15,213 bases of DNA, from positions 1 to 15,213 of the forward strand of contig DASUFE010000124.1 in the NCBI GenBank assembly GCA_036274675.1. Reading direction: 5' to 3'. This document shows positions 13,672 through 15,213 of the stretch, piece by piece (position 1 is the first letter of the stretch; each line of letters starts with the position of its first letter). A program made the translations under genes and the position numbers. This DNA comes from DASUFE01 sp036274675 (GTDB lineage: Bacteria > Pseudomonadota > Gammaproteobacteria > HTCC5015). Below the pieces are notes generated by a model that saw only the letters and a list, made by a program, of their open reading frames with translations, did no database searches and was not told where the DNA came from.

Positions 13672-14019
13672 TTATTTAATGTTGAGAAGTGCATTGGCCA
13701 GGAGGCCAGCGCGGCTCTTAGAAGGACACTCAGGCAAGCGCAAGAGATTGTTAAGCCCTGTAGCATCTGCTCGTGTCTTCACATATTTATTCCCCCGGAT
13801 GCTTACTGCAACCTCAAGAAAGACCGGCGGCAGCGTTGCACCCAATATTCCAGGAAGCCTTACATAAAAGCGATGAAGACCGCTTTCTATTGCTGAGATG
13901 ACTTCATCCTGCGTCATACTCCACTGCGTGCCATATGATGTAAGCCCTCCAAGGCGAGCTATAGCTTCATGAGGGTTATCTCGATGACTTTTATTTATAC
14001 AATTTACTTCATAATCCAT
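13672..14019 (-). CDS. DUF3892 domain protein
   Basis: Small protein of unknown function, 115 residues. It fits the DUF3892 pattern as I remember it: an N-terminal strand with VNCINKSHRDNPHEAIARLGG (about 5-25), then QWSMTQDEVISAIESGLHRFYV (about 32-53), a basic strand NKYVKTRADATG (about 77-88), and the closing NLLRLPECP (about 91-99). The region between (about 55-75, GILGATLPPVFLEVAV) looks longer than I expect. A short tail follows. The ribosome binding site GAGG lies about 9 bases before the ATG. It is isolated on the - strand in AT-rich DNA, with no cotranscribed partner. The family often appears as single small genes in accessory DNA. No function is proposed. Confidence 0.8.
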   Translation of the reverse strand: MDYEVNCINKSHRDNPHEAIARLGGLTSYGTQWSMTQDEVISAIESGLHRFYVRLPGILGATLPPVFLEVAVSIRGNKYVKTRADATGLNNLLRLPECPSKSRAGLLANALLNIK

Positions 14020-14165
14020 CTAATTTTCCTCTTCAAAAATTCAATCGAAAGTAATTACTGGTTGAAATCACTTTTCTGTATCCGCACGAAAATGCCTCTC
14101 TTTTTTTAAGATAGGGATTTAAATTGCTTTTGTTGAGAGAGGTTTAGAAGACCCGAAGAGGAAAT

Positions 14166-14227
14166 AAGGTCGGTTGGGTGACTGGCGAAGGCTCCGTGCG
14201 AGGGAACGAGCCAAAGCAACCTTCCTT
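14166..14227. ncRNA. Candidate structured RNA element
   Basis: Nested complementary segments: AAGG (14166-14169) with CCTT (14224-14227), a 2x2 internal loop, then GGTTG (14172-14176) with CAACC (14217-14221), and inside that GGCTC (14190-14194) with GAGCC (14208-14212). The stretch is clearly more GC-rich than what surrounds it and has no reading frame. It lacks tRNA features. It could be a small RNA, an end of a mobile element, or a dispersed palindromic repeat. Strand is unknown. Confidence 0.35.
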
Positions 14228-14338
14228 TAGTCATATTCTTCGTGGGAGTCCTTGACCCAGCTCAAATAAAAGCATGTTTACGATCAGTTCGTTTTACTCT
14301 TTCAGCTTCACCTCCTATATCTAATCGAATCTACAATG

Positions 14339-14364
14339 AACAAGGGGGCTTACGCCCCCTTGTT
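14339..14364. terminator. Strong hairpin, likely terminator downstream of nrdB
   Basis: AACAAGGGGGC (14339-14349) pairs perfectly over 11 bp with GCCCCCTTGTT (14354-14364) around a 4-base loop. It lies 60 bases past the nrdB stop on the - strand. The tail is T-rich on the + strand (GTTTCTT) and mixed on the - strand, where the 3' arm itself ends CTTGTT. Termination of nrdB is the natural role. Confidence 0.7.
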
Positions 14365-14373
14365 GTTTCTTGC

Positions 14374-14404
14374 GCCGGATTCAAAAATCCATTTCTCTTC
14401 CGGC
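14374..14404. repeat. Small inverted repeat just after nrdB
   Basis: GCCGGA (14374-14379) pairs with TCCGGC (14399-14404). An overlapping alternative hairpin is GGATT (14377-14381) with AATCC (14386-14390). It sits between the nrdB stop and the strong hairpin. It may add to 3'-end stability or be chance. Confidence 0.35.
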
Positions 14405-14423
14405 ACCCCGGTATCCGTTCAGA

Positions 14424-15213
14424 TCACCAGGTTAATGCACCGCCTGTTTGGTACTCAGTCACGCGGGTTTCGAAGAAATTCTTTTCTTTCTTAAGGTCCA
14501 GCACTTCCGACATCCAGGGGAAGGGGTTGGTCACGCCGGGGTACTGTTCCGGCAGGCCGATCTGCGCGAAGCGGCGGTTGGCGATGAACTTGACGTAGTC
14601 CTCGAACATCGGGGCGTTCAGGCCCAGGATGCCGCGCGGCATGGTGTCGTAGGCGTACTGGATTTCATATTGCACGCCAGTCTTGATCAGCGCGATGATC
14701 TCGGTCTTAAACTTGTCGCTCCACAGGTGCGGGTTCTCGACCTTGATCTGATTGATCACGTCGATGCCGAAGTTCATGTGCATGGACTCGTCGCGCATGA
14801 TGTACTGGAACTGTTCGGCGACGCCGGTCAGCTTGTTGCGCCGGCCCATGGACAGGATCTGGGTGAAGCCGACGTAGAAGAAGATGCCCTCGAACACCAC
14901 GTAGAACGCGATCAGGTCGCGCAGCAGCCGCTGATCGTTTTCAGGCGTGCCGGTGTGGAAATCCGGGTCGGCGAGGCTTTGCGTATAGGGCAGGGCCCAT
15001 TCCGCCTTGGTCGCGACCGAGGGTAATTCGCGGTACATATTGAATACCTCGGCCGCATCCAGGCCGAGCGATTCCACGCAGTACTGGTAGGCGTGCGTGT
15101 GGAGGGCTTCCTCGAAGGCCTGCCGCAGCAGGTACTGGCGGCACTCGGGATTGGTGATGTGGCGGTAGACCGCGAGCACCAGGTTGTTCGCCACCAGCGA
15201 GTCGGCGGTGGAG
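14424..15213 (-). CDS. nrdB: Ribonucleoside-diphosphate reductase subunit beta, class I (5' truncated by window)
   Basis: Small subunit that makes the radical used by NrdA to reduce ribonucleotides to deoxyribonucleotides. About 262 C-terminal residues are visible, and the frame stays open to the window edge (STADSLVANNLVLAVYR), so an apparent GTG at 15194 is internal. The metal site is present: the FEEALHTHAYQY helix has Glu and His in ExxH spacing, with a Tyr four residues after the His, matching the radical Y122 of E. coli. FEGIFFYVGF supplies the next glutamate, and RDESMHMNFG the final ExxH pair. The C-terminal tail (ETRVTEYQTGGALTW) is the part that docks on NrdA. The Tyr indicates a tyrosyl-radical enzyme, not the Phe-bearing Chlamydia type. 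No nrdA is visible; it may lie beyond the window. Confidence 0.94.
   Translation of the reverse strand, partial: STADSLVANNLVLAVYRHITNPECRQYLLRQAFEEALHTHAYQYCVESLGLDAAEVFNMYRELPSVATKAEWALPYTQSLADPDFHTGTPENDQRLLRDLIAFYVVFEGIFFYVGFTQILSMGRRNKLTGVAEQFQYIMRDESMHMNFGIDVINQIKVENPHLWSDKFKTEIIALIKTGVQYEIQYAYDTMPRGILGLNAPMFEDYVKFIANRRFAQIGLPEQYPGVTNPFPWMSEVLDLKKEKNFFETRVTEYQTGGALTW

Larger units (their letters stand above)
14020..14423. other. AT-rich intergenic stretch with RNA-like structure
   Basis: There is no convincing gene in these 404 bases on either strand. The first 140 bases are AT-rich, include a T7 run (14101-14107), and carry a loose 7-bp inverted repeat (CCTCTCT 14095-14101 with AGAGAGG 14136-14142). 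The middle, about 14166-14227, becomes GC-rich and folds on paper into nested stems. The last part holds the strong hairpin at 14339-14364 and a smaller one next to nrdB. The DUF3892 promoter should lie at about 14030-14100, but I see no good match to a sigma-70 site. Confidence 0.6.

Noticed and set aside
13440..13766. A 108-codon open frame on the - strand overlapping the end of the DUF3892 gene
   Set aside because: About a third overlaps the better supported DUF3892 gene. There is no clear start with a ribosome binding site, and I recognise no motif. A remnant or small repeated protein cannot be fully excluded.
13598..13867. A + strand reading frame preceded by a strong GGAGGTGA
   Set aside because: The Shine-Dalgarno-like site fits ATG 13617, which gives only seven codons before a stop. 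The longer frame is antisense to DUF3892 and starts before that site.
14172..14221. A tRNA-like stem pair
   Set aside because: The length is too short, there is no T-loop consensus and no anticodon arm of the right geometry. Kept only as an unassigned RNA candidate.
1..15213. CRISPR array or complete insertion sequence
   Set aside because: No regularly spaced repeats, no transposase or integrase reading frame, and no Cas-like protein anywhere in the window.

Overview
The window looks like a chromosomal segment of a gammaproteobacterium. The evidence is the gene order and the protein lengths and sequences of the spc and alpha ribosomal operons, which track E. coli closely. A methanotroph-like or Legionella-like lineage is possible, because an alpha2beta2-type 2-oxoacid dehydrogenase sits beside a leucine dehydrogenase-like gene. 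That finer placement is a guess. Most of the window is GC-rich; about 13390-14400 is visibly more AT-rich.

Region 1 (2-6436, + strand) is the end of the spc operon running directly into the alpha operon: rplF (5' part cut off), rplR, rpsE, rpmD, rplO, secY, rpmJ, rpsM, rpsK, rpsD, rpoA, rplQ. Start and stop codons overlap at rpmD/rplO and rplO/secY. Only 18 bases separate rpmJ from rpsM, so the block reads as one transcription unit. It ends at a strong, apparently bidirectional hairpin terminator at about 6457-6483.

Region 2 (6501-10977, - strand) is a compact five-gene operon, in transcription order: a flavin-reductase-domain protein, 2-oxoacid dehydrogenase E1 alpha, E1 beta, E2 (lipoyl acyltransferase with two apparent E3-binding domains), and an exported DUF4124-glutaredoxin-like protein. 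Junctions are a 3-base gap, a direct abutment, a 4-base overlap and a 1-base overlap. No E3 (dihydrolipoamide dehydrogenase) gene is present. Divergent to it, across about 100 bases, lies a Glu/Leu/Phe/Val dehydrogenase gene (11078-12133). Together they could turn branched-chain amino acids into acyl-CoAs, or the complex may simply be a pyruvate dehydrogenase. The sequence alone does not decide.

Region 3 (12200-13324, + strand) holds two exported proteins, an unrecognised membrane-anchored protein with six cysteines and a small Dabb-domain lipoprotein, 15 bases apart.

Region 4 (13325-14423) is AT-rich and mostly non-coding. It contains a short direct repeat, an 11-bp palindromic repeat, one small DUF3892 gene on the - strand, a region that folds on paper into a branched RNA, and two similar GGGGG/CCCCC hairpins that bracket the DUF3892 gene and the RNA candidate. 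It looks like accessory DNA.

Region 5 (14424-15213, - strand) is the C-terminal part of class I ribonucleotide reductase beta (nrdB), running off the window.
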